A stretch of DNA of 64,000 nt, taken from contig JBIOVI010000006.1 of the NCBI GenBank assembly GCA_044867645.1, positions 1 to 64,000 of the forward strand. Reading direction: 5' to 3'. Each line of letters opens with the position of its first letter. Position 1 is the stretch's first letter. The notes beneath the pieces were generated by a model. The model did not search any database and had not been told where the DNA came from. It saw nothing but the letters and a program-made list of their open reading frames with translations. This document shows, in pieces, positions 31,079 through 40,125 of this stretch. The DNA is from VRUE01 sp044867645. Its GTDB lineage: Bacteria > Actinomycetota > Thermoleophilia > Solirubrobacterales > 70-9. The position numbers and the translations under genes are program-made.

Positions 31079-32824
31079 GTGGAGCAGTATCGGTGCGAGG
31101 GATGCGGCCGCGAGTTGTTCGATTTCGGCGACGGCCCTGCGCCGACGAGGTGCGAGGACTGCATCCCGGAAACCGGCCAAGGCAGTCGCCTCGTAGACCA
31201 GCTCAGGACCAACCTTCGCCAGCTACGGCGGAAGGCGGGCATCGAGAGGGAGGAGCTGGCACGGCGGGCCGGAATGAGCGCCGACGAAATCACCCTGGCC
31301 GAGCGCGAGGCGGCCAGAGAACCGGGCGTGACCAGAGCCCTCCGGCTCGCCCATTCGATCGGCGTCTCGATAGACGACCTCGCCGACCGCATCTACTGGA
31401 ACCCCGGAGAGATCGCACGTAGCCCCGGCGAACGCCGCTCCACATCGGAACGGCTCTCGGGGTTCTTCCTCGTATTGCCGGCCAACGTGCCGGTCTTCGA
31501 TCCGGCGCCGCCGCGCGATCCGGTCACCAGCCGCAAAGAGCTCGCCGAGATATTTGGCGAGAACCTCCGCAGCGCCCGCGAGCGGCGACACCTATTCCAG
31601 AAAACGCTCGCCGACGCAGCCGGCCTCAGCCGGGAGGGCCTGTCCTACATCGAGCGGGGAATCCACGAGACGACGATCGAGGCCATGCTGTCGATCGCCC
31701 GCGCCCTGCAAGTCACGCCCGATGTCTTGCTCGGCGGCATCTCGTGGGAGCCGCGTCTGCCGCCTTGTGCTCCACCCAGGAGGGGAGGCGCCCAGGGTCA
31801 CAAGGCGAACAGCCTCGACGGCCCGATCAAATGCCTTTGGAGGGAAGGCAGGACCAGTGGGGAGATCGCAACCGCCCTCGACGTGCCGCGAGGAACCGTC
31901 TCGGCCATCGTCCACCGTCTTCGTGAGCACGGCGAGGAGCTTCCCTATCGCCGTCCCCCAACGCGAGCCGTACACCAAGGGGCTCGGTGGCGGCGCTGGC
32001 GAAGCGTGATGCCGTCCCACGAGGACGATCGCGCCGTCGAGCTCGAGGAGACGATCAACGCGGCCGACTGGACGAAAGCCTCCGACGCCGAGATAGCGGC
32101 GCGGCTCGGCGCCAACGTGGCGCATCACCGTCATGCGGCCGGACTCACTTTCAGGGAGCTCGGAGAAGCGGCCGAGCTCGATCGCTCCTACCTGAACCGA
32201 ATAGAGAAGGGAGAGCTCCTACCGAGGCTCGGTCTCATCGTGAAGCTGGCGGGATGCTTCAACGTGCGGTGCGGGCATCTAACCTCGGGCATTCTCTGGG
32301 AGCCGAGTTTCGGTGCGTTTCGCATTGAGGCGGGCGGAGAGACAGACACTTCATTGCAGCGCCTGGGGCAGAACGCCCTTCGAGAGCGGAGGCGCGTCGG
32401 CGTTTCGCAGCAGGCTCTCAGCTCCCGAGCCTCGGTCGACCGCAGTGATGTTGTCGATTTCGAGAATGGCAATCGGAACTTCCGAGTGTTCACGGCGGTC
32501 AGGCTCGCGGGTGCCCTGGGGGTGAACGTTGCCGAGCTGTTCTCGGGGGTTGCGGATTGGTATGTCCGGCCGCTTCCGGCTCCCGAATATGCGCCGGGGG
32601 ATCGACCGCCGACCAAATCCGAGCGCGATGTCGTGCTCATGCGTATGTGGCGGGAAGGCTGGCCCGAACGGGAGATCGCCGAGGCATTGGACTTGAAGCC
32701 GGAGGCCATCGGTTCCTTCGTCCGCGAACTACGCGACGCGGGCCGACACCTTTCCTATCGTCGGCCTCCACGTCGTGCGGTTGAGGTAGCCGCGCGACGA
32801 CGGCGGAGTCATTGCGACGATTGA
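31079..32824 (+). CDS. Gene C: zinc-ribbon protein with four XRE-type and two further HTH units
   Basis: 581 residues from GTG 31079. A zinc ribbon opens it (Cys 6, 9, 25, 28). Four Cro/XRE-like helix-turn-helix units follow: LRRKAGIEREELARRAGMS (about 47), ARERRHLFQKTLADAAGLS (about 165), HHRHAAGLTFRELGEAAEL (about 345) and RERRRVGVSQQALSSRASV (about 435). After units 2 and 4 comes a second kind of HTH, MWREGWPEREIAEALDLK or LWREGRTSGEIATALDVP, each ending in YRRPPxRAV. It looks like a tandem duplication of XRE-XRE-HTH. Very probably a DNA-binding regulator able to bridge several sites; C' keeps only the two ends. Confidence 0.8.
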   Translation: MEQYRCEGCGRELFDFGDGPAPTRCEDCIPETGQGSRLVDQLRTNLRQLRRKAGIEREELARRAGMSADEITLAEREAAREPGVTRALRLAHSIGVSIDDLADRIYWNPGEIARSPGERRSTSERLSGFFLVLPANVPVFDPAPPRDPVTSRKELAEIFGENLRSARERRHLFQKTLADAAGLSREGLSYIERGIHETTIEAMLSIARALQVTPDVLLGGISWEPRLPPCAPPRRGGAQGHKANSLDGPIKCLWREGRTSGEIATALDVPRGTVSAIVHRLREHGEELPYRRPPTRAVHQGARWRRWRSVMPSHEDDRAVELEETINAADWTKASDAEIAARLGANVAHHRHAAGLTFRELGEAAELDRSYLNRIEKGELLPRLGLIVKLAGCFNVRCGHLTSGILWEPSFGAFRIEAGGETDTSLQRLGQNALRERRRVGVSQQALSSRASVDRSDVVDFENGNRNFRVFTAVRLAGALGVNVAELFSGVADWYVRPLPAPEYAPGDRPPTKSERDVVLMRMWREGWPEREIAEALDLKPEAIGSFVRELRDAGRHLSYRRPPRRAVEVAARRRRSHCDD

Positions 32825-32828
32825 GGGG

Positions 32829-34031
32829 TCAGCGGTAGAACAAGACCCGCGGACAATTTCGCGCGCCACGATAGAGCCAGCAGGCGGCGTTATACCGTTT
32901 GATCCGATAGCGGAAATGAACCGGCGAACCTTCCTTCGGAAGGGAGAGATAGGTCGTGATCGCCCCGGTATAGACCTTGCGGGCCTGGTACCAGAATACG
33001 CCGCACTTCGCCTTCTCGCGTTCGATTCGCCGGCAAGCGATTTCCTTGAACTTGCCACGCAAGAAGCGGTTGCGAAAGTCGAATGCCAGAACTTCCCGTG
33101 ACAGGTACGTGGCGGCAGCGATCGTCAGCGGGGGCAAGGAAAGGAGCCTGGGAACGAATATCTCCGGCGCCGACGCTCCATGTTCGACGGCGTTTATCCA
33201 CTGACCTATCCACTGGGATACTCCGTCTACTCGCGTCTGCACCTCGGGACTATGCGCATTGCAGCCAACGACCCCGTAGCTGATTATGCCGACCTGGACG
33301 GGCGTTCCATCGGATCGCACGGCAATACTCGGACCGCCGCTGTCGCCGTTACAGGAGGAGACTTCAAACTTCGGCGCCGCGATAGCACATAGCTGAGCGA
33401 CGCTCTCATAGCCGGGCGGGATTCGTCCTATCTTGCGCCGACAATAGCCGGGGCTTTGAATCACAGTTTCGCCCTCACGCAGCACAGTTGGAGTTCGTAC
33501 CGAAGTGCCGCTGGTCAAACCCCAGCCAGCGATCTTGATCGGCGTCCCAGCGGTGTAGAGGGCACCATCGCCTGCGTCCGCAATTGGGATTGCCGGAGCA
33601 TTGACCGGGGCCTGCAAGACCAGCAGCGCGGCATCGGGCCTTAGCGTCGAAACGCTAAACCCCGGGGAGACCAGAACTTCGGCAACCTGCGAGACGTTGG
33701 CTGAAGTCAACAGCTTCAAATCCGATATGCCGGTCACAACATGGAAGTTGCCAGGAGATTGAATATGGCCGGCTTCGCTAAGGACGCAATGGGCGGCGGT
33801 CAGAACAAGGCGCGGGGCAACGACAGATCCAGTGCATTCATAGGCATCAACTGAACCGTCGTAGGTGATATGCGCCAGCCAGGGGAGCTCGGTGATCGAC
33901 GCACTGGTCCCCTTGACAATCGAGGTAGTCGCTACAGGCCCGCCCATTTGACGCTGATCGGCAAACCCAGTATCCGCGGTAATCCCGGCAATTAGCACCA
34001 CGAGCGTGACGATTCTGCCTACTGTCCGCAT
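32829..34031 (-). CDS. Secreted trypsin-like serine protease (S1 family)
   Basis: About 400 residues; ATG 34031 chosen, with GAGAGG upstream (a GTG 12 bases earlier is possible). The N-terminus MRTVGRIVTLVVLIAGITA is a signal peptide. The S1 triad is complete: His in LVLTAAHCVLS (about 81), Asp in RPDAALLVLQ (about 133), Ser in CNGDSGGPS (about 231), with the GWG strand between. The C-terminal 130 residues (basic, with KRYNAACWLYRGARNCPR) form an extra domain not seen in trypsin. It probably acts outside the cell. Its 3' end meets gene C tail to tail with four bases between. Confidence 0.85.
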   Translation of the reverse strand: MRTVGRIVTLVVLIAGITADTGFADQRQMGGPVATTSIVKGTSASITELPWLAHITYDGSVDAYECTGSVVAPRLVLTAAHCVLSEAGHIQSPGNFHVVTGISDLKLLTSANVSQVAEVLVSPGFSVSTLRPDAALLVLQAPVNAPAIPIADAGDGALYTAGTPIKIAGWGLTSGTSVRTPTVLREGETVIQSPGYCRRKIGRIPPGYESVAQLCAIAAPKFEVSSCNGDSGGPSIAVRSDGTPVQVGIISYGVVGCNAHSPEVQTRVDGVSQWIGQWINAVEHGASAPEIFVPRLLSLPPLTIAAATYLSREVLAFDFRNRFLRGKFKEIACRRIEREKAKCGVFWYQARKVYTGAITTYLSLPKEGSPVHFRYRIKRYNAACWLYRGARNCPRVLFYR

Positions 34032-34067
34032 CTTCGTCGTCACCTCTCTATGCCAGAGACGAATAGG

Positions 34068-34511
34068 TCATGGAACTTCCCAGGGTTCTACATGGCTGAG
34101 GCAGCCGACTTCTTGCGCTTCCGATACAGCCCCTTCGCAGTATTCCTGAACCTCGGGTGGTGCTTCTTCGGCCCGTTCGATGTCGTCGGGCTCAAATTCG
34201 TAGGAAGGTTCGCCATTCTCCTTGAGGGGCGTGGGATTGATGCTTCCACCGCCGTAGCCGACTTCTTCTTCCATAGCTTCTTCGGCTTCTTCCCAGCCTT
34301 CGTTCCACCCTTCTTCGGCCCCTTCCAAATAGCCTTCTTCGCGGGCCGCAGAGAGACGCTTATCTGCTGATGCTTCCGCTTTCGTGCGACCCGTGAGTTC
34401 CCCACGATGGTAAGCCCGCTTAAGCGCCGCCCTGTCGGGCTTCGCTTCGCCGCAGCCGCCGACTACAACGGCAAGGCCAACAACTGCCCCTATGGTCAAA
34501 CGTAGCTTCAT
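34068..34511 (-). CDS. Acidic lipoprotein, 147 aa
   Basis: ATG 34511 opens MKLRLTIGAVVGLAVVVGGC, a signal peptide with the lipobox Cys at residue 20; the longer upstream frame is unlikely. The mature part is a charged helix (AAREEGYLEGAEEGWNEGWE, EAEEAMEEEVG) with repeated EGxxEG steps, then an acidic tail and two Cys near the end. It should sit on the outer face of the membrane. No known domain. It is one of a run of five minus-strand genes for exported proteins between 32.8 and 37.5 kb. Confidence 0.65.
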   Translation of the reverse strand: MKLRLTIGAVVGLAVVVGGCGEAKPDRAALKRAYHRGELTGRTKAEASADKRLSAAREEGYLEGAEEGWNEGWEEAEEAMEEEVGYGGGSINPTPLKENGEPSYEFEPDDIERAEEAPPEVQEYCEGAVSEAQEVGCLSHVEPWEVP

Positions 34512-34557
34512 GCGCCGTTCCCAGCCAGAGAACGGAGCATACCTAGAATCGCCGGAC

Positions 34558-35355
34558 CTAAAACAGCTTGAGCTTCTGGACCGAGAGAAGGATGCCTTGA
34601 CCGCTTTTCGTGACGCAGACCAGAGCCTGTTCTCGGCTTTCGCAGGCAAATGGACCCCTGCCGACTGCTTTTCCGTATTGAAGCGTCGGGAATCCTCCGC
34701 CCCCTGGATCAACAACGGCTCCATCGGTGCAGAGAAAGGTGTGGCCGTGGGGAGTTAGTTCGATGGCATGGCCCCATGACGACGACGCGGGGTATTCGCA
34801 ATCGGCGGGGACCGGAGGCGGCGACCAACTGAACTTGAAGATGTTGCAGATGACGTTAGTCCGAGTCATCGCGCATCCGATGTTCCCGGAAGGGGTTTGG
34901 AAGATGATCGGTCGTCCGTTCGAGCTAGGTTGGGGGGAGGGCTGGACAGGTGCCTGGTCAGTGTGGGCCGCGGGAGCCAGGCCGATCACGTCGAACCGGT
35001 GCCCTCCCTGGCGACAGCGGACGATCAACGGATATTCGGCAAGTGGGTATTCCGTGCAGCTCCAGCCATCGACCTCCGATGCCTTGCCGATGCCGGCGGC
35101 CTCACCCGAGCGCACAGCTTCCTTGTATGCGGTATAGACCCCTCGGGATTCGGCGCAGCTCATAGCTTCCGAGTTGAGTTCAATTTCAACTTCGCCGCCC
35201 ATTGATTCAAGCTGGCACGGGGGGCCGATGTTGGCCACGGCTTCGGTCTTGGTCGAATCGCTGGAGTCGTTGGTCGCAAGGAGAGCAACCGCAACGCCAA
35301 GAGCGACAACAGCAGTTGCCAGAACGCCAATCAGCACGCCGGATCGGAAGCCCAC
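34558..35355 (-). CDS. Membrane-anchored protein with DUF6636-like domain
   Basis: 265 residues. The N-terminal helix VLIGVLATAVVALGVAVALL anchors or exports the protein. Residues 145-265 match the DUF6636 pattern: FQTPSGNIGCAMTRTNVIC, a Cys-paired middle, and LQYGKAVGRGPFACESREQA then a Ser-Val-rich end. Four to six Cys suggest disulfides outside the cell. The function of the domain is not known. It lies between the acidic lipoprotein and the small secreted protein, same strand, with short gaps, so co-transcription is plausible. Confidence 0.65.
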   Translation of the reverse strand: MGFRSGVLIGVLATAVVALGVAVALLATNDSSDSTKTEAVANIGPPCQLESMGGEVEIELNSEAMSCAESRGVYTAYKEAVRSGEAAGIGKASEVDGWSCTEYPLAEYPLIVRCRQGGHRFDVIGLAPAAHTDQAPVQPSPQPSSNGRPIIFQTPSGNIGCAMTRTNVICNIFKFSWSPPPVPADCEYPASSSWGHAIELTPHGHTFLCTDGAVVDPGGGGFPTLQYGKAVGRGPFACESREQALVCVTKSGQGILLSVQKLKLF

Positions 35356-35415
35356 GGCACTGACCCTATCCTGAAACAGACCGACCTTCGACGGCTTGGC
35401 CGCTGTCGAACACCG

Positions 35416-35844
35416 TCACTTCCGTTCGCAGTTGGCGACCACCAGGAAGTCCTTTCGCGCGGCGCCCCCGAGGTCGGAGTTCATCGACACATACCAGCCT
35501 CGCTTGCTTGGAACTGGCCCGGATTCGACCAGCCAGATGTGCTGGATATTGGTGGCTGAGCCGGCCATCTGGCGCACGCCTCCTGAAATCACTCGCTCTC
35601 CCTTTTTGCAGATCGCGTGGCCGGTCGCAATGAAGAACGAGCCGTCGAACGGCGTCGTGTCCCTATCTACGATCTTGCCGAAGCGGAGCGCCAGCTTGCC
35701 CCGCGAGTGGCCGCTCGCTCGAGCTTCGTTCCCACTACCCTGGCCGCCGCGAGAGACAGCGAGAGCGCTGCCCCCCAGCGAGGCGAAGAGAGCGATCATC
35801 GCCACAACCATCGCCGGGGAGGGGCGACCGAGTTTGATCTTCAT
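35416..35844 (-). CDS. Secreted protein with Thermoleophilia-type N-terminus, 142 aa
   Basis: ATG 35844 follows a perfect AAGGAGGAATTGCC site. The first 35 residues (GRPSPAMVVAMIALFASL then GGSALAVS) are the characteristic signal or anchor segment found in many secreted proteins of Solirubrobacterales and relatives; this is the best lineage marker in the window. The mature part reads like the associated beta domain (ICKKGERVISGGVRQMAGS, GWYVSMNSDLGGAARKDFLV, VANCER) with paired Cys. Function is unknown, probably surface-exposed. Confidence 0.75.
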   Translation of the reverse strand: MKIKLGRPSPAMVVAMIALFASLGGSALAVSRGGQGSGNEARASGHSRGKLALRFGKIVDRDTTPFDGSFFIATGHAICKKGERVISGGVRQMAGSATNIQHIWLVESGPVPSKRGWYVSMNSDLGGAARKDFLVVANCERK

Positions 35845-35889
35845 GGCAATTCCTCCTTGGTTGCGACAGTCGTTGAACTGACCATCTGC

Positions 35890-37467
35890 TTAGCGCCTCA
35901 CTCGGATGTAGCGAGGCACGGAGTGGCCTCGCACGTAGGGATACCCGTTCTGTTCGGGCACAACGGCGTTGAAAACGAACCTCGTAGTCCTTGGCACGGG
36001 AGAGAAGGCATAGGCGGCACGGTAGTGGCAGAGCGCGTCGGTCTTCGCGCGTCGGACTAGAAACCTTCGCTTCGCGCCGGGCACAGTCCCGCGCATGACG
36101 ACGACCCGCAGCGCGCAGCTCGGCCCGGCGATCTCCCCGGAGAAGTAGATGCGTTTGTGGACGCGGGTGCGGTGGCGACTCAAGTGGAGCGTCACGCGGG
36201 TCCGCATGTGGAGGGTCAGATCAGTGGAGGTCTGAAACGCTCCGAAGCGGTAGGCGACCCGGAAGGACCGCGACGGGCCCCGCCGCAGCTTGAACGTCCA
36301 GCCGCCGTTTTCGTTCGTCGTCGCGGTACCGATCAGATGGAAAGGGCGCCCGGATAGATCGGTGTGGCCCTGGAGGCAGACCTGAGCGTTGGCGACCGGG
36401 TTGCCTGCCGGGTCGCGGAGGCGCCCACGGATCAGAGCGCGATGGCGGAACGCCAGGGTCCGCTCTCCCTTGTGGTTGCCCGCGAAGCCAGCAGTGATCG
36501 TGTTGCCGCCGCCGACGGTCGAGCCGGGGCAGAGGTTGTTGATGAGGACTTCCTTCGATTCGCAGGCGGCGTTGGGCGTCCCCGTCTGCGCGTAGTCGTA
36601 GACGCAGACCGAGATCGAGTTGACGCCCTCCCGAAACGGCGCCTTCGCCGTGTCAAGCGTGTAGGTCTTGCCGAAGCTCGGCGGGCAGGGCGAGAGCCGC
36701 GAGGTCATGTTGCCCGGTAGGGGATTGCAGGACCCGGAGAGATCGTCGCCCGTTGCTCCCTGACCGTTGACGGCCACCTGGACCGACTGCAACCCGGCGC
36801 CCTGATCCGCGGCCGAGACCGCGATCGTCTGAGGACCGCGCAGTTCCGCGCCGGAGAACATCGAGCCGCCGATCGAGATAGTGGGACTGACGACATCGGT
36901 TAGCTGGATGCGGACCTGCTTGACGTAGGTGTGCGCCCCTCCCGCAGCGCCGACACAACGGTTCCCGCTGTTTGGCTGCGTGCATTCCAAACGAGCGACA
37001 AGAAAGCGCCAGTTGCCGGCCGGAATGCCAGCCTCGTGCCCTTGGTCGTCGTTCTGATTCTCGTAAGAAAGACCTCCCCCGGTGTCGGGGGAAACCACGA
37101 GGTAGCCATGCTGGCCGGATTCAGTGGCGAGCCTGCTAAAGGTCGAGCCGCCAGTGATGTAGGTGCCCGCAGGGGCCGTCCAGACCCAGGCCCCATAGCC
37201 GCCCTGGACGGTTCCGGTTTCTCCGTTGGAGAGGCTGTGGACGATCTGGAGGCCCGGCGCCGAGGGGGAGCAGTCGGCATGTGAGAGGTAATGAGTGGTC
37301 GATGCGGTGAACCCTGCGTCGTCAGCGCCGGTATAGACCCCGGGCGAGCACTGAGCCACGATGTAGCTGCCGGCCGAGGCTGGGCTGACGGCGACGAGTG
37401 ACGCTGCTACGACGAGCAGCGCGAGGCCACCGAGCCGGATGGAGTTCATCTTGAGAGTGCCGATCAT
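35890..37467 (-). CDS. Large secreted beta-rich protein, 525 aa
   Basis: Signal peptide MNSIRLGGLALLVVAASLVA ending in ASAGS. The first 300 residues are beta-rich with paired Cys (YIVAQCSPGVYTGADDAGF, LSHADCSPSAPGLQIVH, GNRCVGAAGGAHTYVKQVRI). The middle looks like an Ig-like or carboxypeptidase-regulatory repeat (LIRGRLRDPAGNPVANAQVC). The basic C-terminus (LHLSRHRTRVHKRIYFSGE) has two further strands. I recall this architecture in many uncharacterised secreted proteins of Thermoleophilia. It may be structural or adhesive on the cell surface. It is the first gene of the exported-protein run. Confidence 0.7.
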   Translation of the reverse strand: MIGTLKMNSIRLGGLALLVVAASLVAVSPASAGSYIVAQCSPGVYTGADDAGFTASTTHYLSHADCSPSAPGLQIVHSLSNGETGTVQGGYGAWVWTAPAGTYITGGSTFSRLATESGQHGYLVVSPDTGGGLSYENQNDDQGHEAGIPAGNWRFLVARLECTQPNSGNRCVGAAGGAHTYVKQVRIQLTDVVSPTISIGGSMFSGAELRGPQTIAVSAADQGAGLQSVQVAVNGQGATGDDLSGSCNPLPGNMTSRLSPCPPSFGKTYTLDTAKAPFREGVNSISVCVYDYAQTGTPNAACESKEVLINNLCPGSTVGGGNTITAGFAGNHKGERTLAFRHRALIRGRLRDPAGNPVANAQVCLQGHTDLSGRPFHLIGTATTNENGGWTFKLRRGPSRSFRVAYRFGAFQTSTDLTLHMRTRVTLHLSRHRTRVHKRIYFSGEIAGPSCALRVVVMRGTVPGAKRRFLVRRAKTDALCHYRAAYAFSPVPRTTRFVFNAVVPEQNGYPYVRGHSVPRYIRVRR

Positions 37468-37584
37468 CGCGCTTCACCTACCCGGATCGCGGTTGTAAAA
37501 GGCAGCGCTCGTGAAGACGAGGCAATGGATCGCCAGTGAGCGCTCCACCCTCTTGTCGATCAGCGAAGTGAAGTGCGTCACGAC

Positions 37585-38778
37585 TCAAGGGCCAAACTGT
37601 TCGTTGGCGGTCTGGGTTGGTGACGCGGAGCCGGTCGATTCCGGTGCGGGGGCCGGAGCGGGTTCAGGTGCCGGCGCCGAACTGGAGGGCGCCGGTTCTG
37701 CCGCCGACTCTGGAGCGAACTGCGAGCTGGCCGCATGGGTCGCCCGTCGCGCTCTCGCTTCCTCCCCGCTCCCCGAGCTCGAATCTCGCTGACTCGGCTG
37801 TGGTGCCGCTTCCGGCTCCGAAGAGCTCCGGGGGACCGGGGTCCTTCGTTCGGTGGGCTTCGCCCTTACATGCGACCGGGCGTGCTCGTGAGCCGGGGGT
37901 GACTTAGGCGAGCCACCGTGCAAGAGGTCGATGCCTCCCACGCCCGGGCCAACCACGCCGGTCACGCACACCGCCGCGGCAACCGCAGCCCCGCAAACGC
38001 CGGCCGTCTTGGCGATCGGCCCGCTCGCCACGCTGACGATGCTTTCCCCTCCCCCCGATGAGAGGAGGCGTGCCACGGAATCGCGCACACGGTCGCCCAA
38101 CGCCGCGAAACTCCCGCGTGCTGAGTCGAAGACAGCGACGAGCTGATCGGTAATACCCGTGTGACCCTGGGCGCCAGCCAAACTGAGCCACGCGGCGAGG
38201 CCAACCTCGATCGCCGTCCGGTCGCCCTGCTGAGGCACCGGCTTGATGACACCGAAGCGCTCGCGTAGCGCCCTCAGCGCGGAGTCCCTACGCCGGCGAA
38301 AGGTCGGCTCGCTCCAGCCAAGCGCGTCCGCGCCCTCGCGGGTCGATCGCTCCTCGAAGTAGTAGAGGCTCAGGGCCTGGCGCTGAGGGACAGAGAGCTT
38401 CCGAATCGCACGATGAAGCTGCTCGGCCTCGATGTGGCGGATCGCCTCCTCATCGGGCGGCGCGCTGGCACCATCGGCTATTTCAAGCGCCGCCTCGGCT
38501 GCGACGGGGGTCGCTTCTCGCCCCTCCCGTCGCAGTTGGTCGATCGCACGCCGGAACGCGGTATTGACGATCCAGCCTCCGGGGTTGTCGATCTCCTGGC
38601 CCTGCTCACATGCCCGCGCGTACTCGGTCAGCGCCTGCTGGATCAGTTCCTCGGCATGGCGCTCGATGAAAGGCTCAGAGAGCTGGTGAGCTCTGAGCTT
38701 GCCCGAGAGCGCCACCTCAATCGCACGTAGCTGGCTGGCATCGAGGGGCTGCCTCTTTTCAATCAGCTTCGACGCCAT
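37585..38778 (-). CDS. Sigma-70-family factor with membrane segment and Pro-rich tail
   Basis: 397 residues from ATG 38778. Region 2 (EELIQQALTEYARACEQG, NPGGWIVNTAFRRAIDQLRR) and region 4 (LSVPQRQALSLYYFEERSTR, ALGWSEPTFRRRRDSALRAL) are intact. Then comes a linker, one hydrophobic segment (VCGAAVAAAVCVTGVVG) and about 120 residues of Pro, Ala, Ser and Glu. The tail probably lies outside the membrane, so activity may be controlled by membrane tethering without a separate anti-sigma gene. It is divergent from the ArsR-type regulator that starts the conjugation operon and is a candidate activator of it. Confidence 0.8.
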   Translation of the reverse strand: MASKLIEKRQPLDASQLRAIEVALSGKLRAHQLSEPFIERHAEELIQQALTEYARACEQGQEIDNPGGWIVNTAFRRAIDQLRREGREATPVAAEAALEIADGASAPPDEEAIRHIEAEQLHRAIRKLSVPQRQALSLYYFEERSTREGADALGWSEPTFRRRRDSALRALRERFGVIKPVPQQGDRTAIEVGLAAWLSLAGAQGHTGITDQLVAVFDSARGSFAALGDRVRDSVARLLSSGGGESIVSVASGPIAKTAGVCGAAVAAAVCVTGVVGPGVGGIDLLHGGSPKSPPAHEHARSHVRAKPTERRTPVPRSSSEPEAAPQPSQRDSSSGSGEEARARRATHAASSQFAPESAAEPAPSSSAPAPEPAPAPAPESTGSASPTQTANEQFGP

Positions 38779-38894
38779 TACTTAATTTTAAGCATGGCGC
38801 GTCGGCCGCGGGGAAAGCGGTGCCAGCGGATCGCTTGCTTATTTGGTCGCACCATTCCCCTCCTTTGTCGAGCACGGTGTCGATCTGCGTCACG

Positions 38895-38907
38895 GATTTT
38901 GAAAATC
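38895..38907. promoter_or_regulatory. Palindrome in the sigma/ArsR divergent intergenic region
   Basis: GATTTT-G-AAAATC is a perfect 13-base palindrome in an unusually AT-rich patch, 44 bases before the GTG of the ArsR-type gene. The size and position suit a winged-helix dimer operator controlling both the regulator operon and the divergent sigma gene. Confidence 0.45.
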
Positions 38908-38950
38908 GAAAACTGGCGACGCATTTGCCGACTCACATCGACAGGGGGGT

Positions 38951-39292
38951 GTGAATACAAAATCCACACATAACTCTTCCGAGCGATTTCCGGAGTATGC
39001 GGTTGAGATAGTCGCGGCGAGGTTGGCCGCAATTGCTGATCCGACCCGCATTCGACTCTTGGAGTTGCTGAATGTGTGTGATGCCACCGTAAGCGAAATC
39101 AGCGAACGGCTGGACATTGCACCGGCAGAGGTGTCACAACACCTAGCCGCACTACACGCAGGGGGATTCGTGTCCCGTTGGGGCTCGCCTGCCACGTACC
39201 ACCTAATCGACTGGACCGACTGGTGGGTCATTGAGCAGGTAGCCCGTAATCTCACCGACCCACACCGGGCGGATCGAGGTGACGTCAAGTGA
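38951..39292 (+). CDS. ArsR-family winged-helix regulator
   Basis: 113 residues from GTG 38951. The winged helix is plain: ARLAAIADPTRIRLLELLNV, ATVSEISERLDIAPAEVSQH (recognition helix), LAALHAGGFVSRWGSPATYH (wing). The ELCVCD metal box of true metal sensors is only partly matched (ELLNVCDATVSEI keeps a single Cys), so ligand sensing is doubtful. Its stop overlaps the GTG of the TcpC-like gene, so it is the first cistron of the conjugation operon and probably represses it from the palindrome upstream. Confidence 0.8.
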   Translation: MNTKSTHNSSERFPEYAVEIVAARLAAIADPTRIRLLELLNVCDATVSEISERLDIAPAEVSQHLAALHAGGFVSRWGSPATYHLIDWTDWWVIEQVARNLTDPHRADRGDVK

Positions 39293-40125
39293 AAAGACGC
39301 ACGTCGATCCCAAGAGCCGCACGCGGCGCTGGCCTGTCGCTGCGCCTGCGCCGCGTCGGTCGGGTCGTTCTATGGGCGCTGATTGCCCTGCTCCTCCTGC
39401 GAGGTCTGGGTGCTGTGGTCTCAGGCGGACCTTCTCAGCCACTGCCGGCGCAAGCCAAGAGCAGCGGCATTGACGAAGCGAGTTCTGCCTTCGCGGTGCG
39501 CTTTGCCAGGGCATTCCTCGCCGATCCCTCGGCGCAAAGCTTGGACAACTACCTCGCCGCAGGCGAATCACTGCCAGCGGGCGGTGCGGTCTCCGGCCCG
39601 AGTGTCGCGCAGGCGGAGATCGCGCGCACGCTTCCCCTTGGCGGCGGGAAGGCAGTGGTCACGGTTGCCTGCGAGCTCCTTGGCGGGCGCGTTCTGTATC
39701 TGGCCGTCCCGATCGTCCGCAACTCGGCGGGCGAGGTGGCGGCCCTGGGAGCGCCCTCCCTTGTCGCGGGACCGGAGACGGCGAAGGTCGAAGCCGAGCG
39801 ACCCCAGCCGCTCTCCGGCGCCGAGGCCGGGGCGATCGGGGAACTCGTGGACAAGTTCCTGGCGGCCTACGTGTCCGTCACCAAGCCGGCTGACCTCTCC
39901 TACTACGTAGCCCCAAACGAGAGCGTCAACCCCCTTGGGGGCCTTCAACTGGTCGGAACGCCAAATGTCACCCAGCTTCATGCAAGCGACACCACTCGGA
40001 CGGTCATCGCTTCTGTCCATGTACACGACGAAGCAAACGGTGTCACCTATCCGCTCAGCTACCGACTGGAGCTGGTCAAGCGAGAGCGCTGGTATGTGAG
40101 CGCAGTCGAGGGAGCATGGCGATGA
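39289..40125 (+). CDS. TcpC/VirB8-like conjugation protein
   Basis: 278 residues. A basic N-terminus and one membrane helix (VVLWALIALLLLRGLGAVV) are followed by two NTF2-like domains (SSAFAVRFARAFLADPSA, AIGELVDKFLAAYVSVTKP, WYVSAVEGAWR), the fold of TcpC from conjugative plasmids and of VirB8 in type IV secretion. It should form part of the membrane core of the mating channel. Its GTG start overlaps the regulator stop, and its end overlaps the next gene (ATGA). Confidence 0.8.
   Translation: MKRRTSIPRAARGAGLSLRLRRVGRVVLWALIALLLLRGLGAVVSGGPSQPLPAQAKSSGIDEASSAFAVRFARAFLADPSAQSLDNYLAAGESLPAGGAVSGPSVAQAEIARTLPLGGGKAVVTVACELLGGRVLYLAVPIVRNSAGEVAALGAPSLVAGPETAKVEAERPQPLSGAEAGAIGELVDKFLAAYVSVTKPADLSYYVAPNESVNPLGGLQLVGTPNVTQLHASDTTRTVIASVHVHDEANGVTYPLSYRLELVKRERWYVSAVEGAWR

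Noticed and set aside
37621..37792. Gly/Ala-rich plus-strand frame opposite the sigma factor tail
   Set aside because: It is the antisense shadow of the Pro/Ala/Ser/Glu-rich C-terminus of the minus-strand sigma factor.
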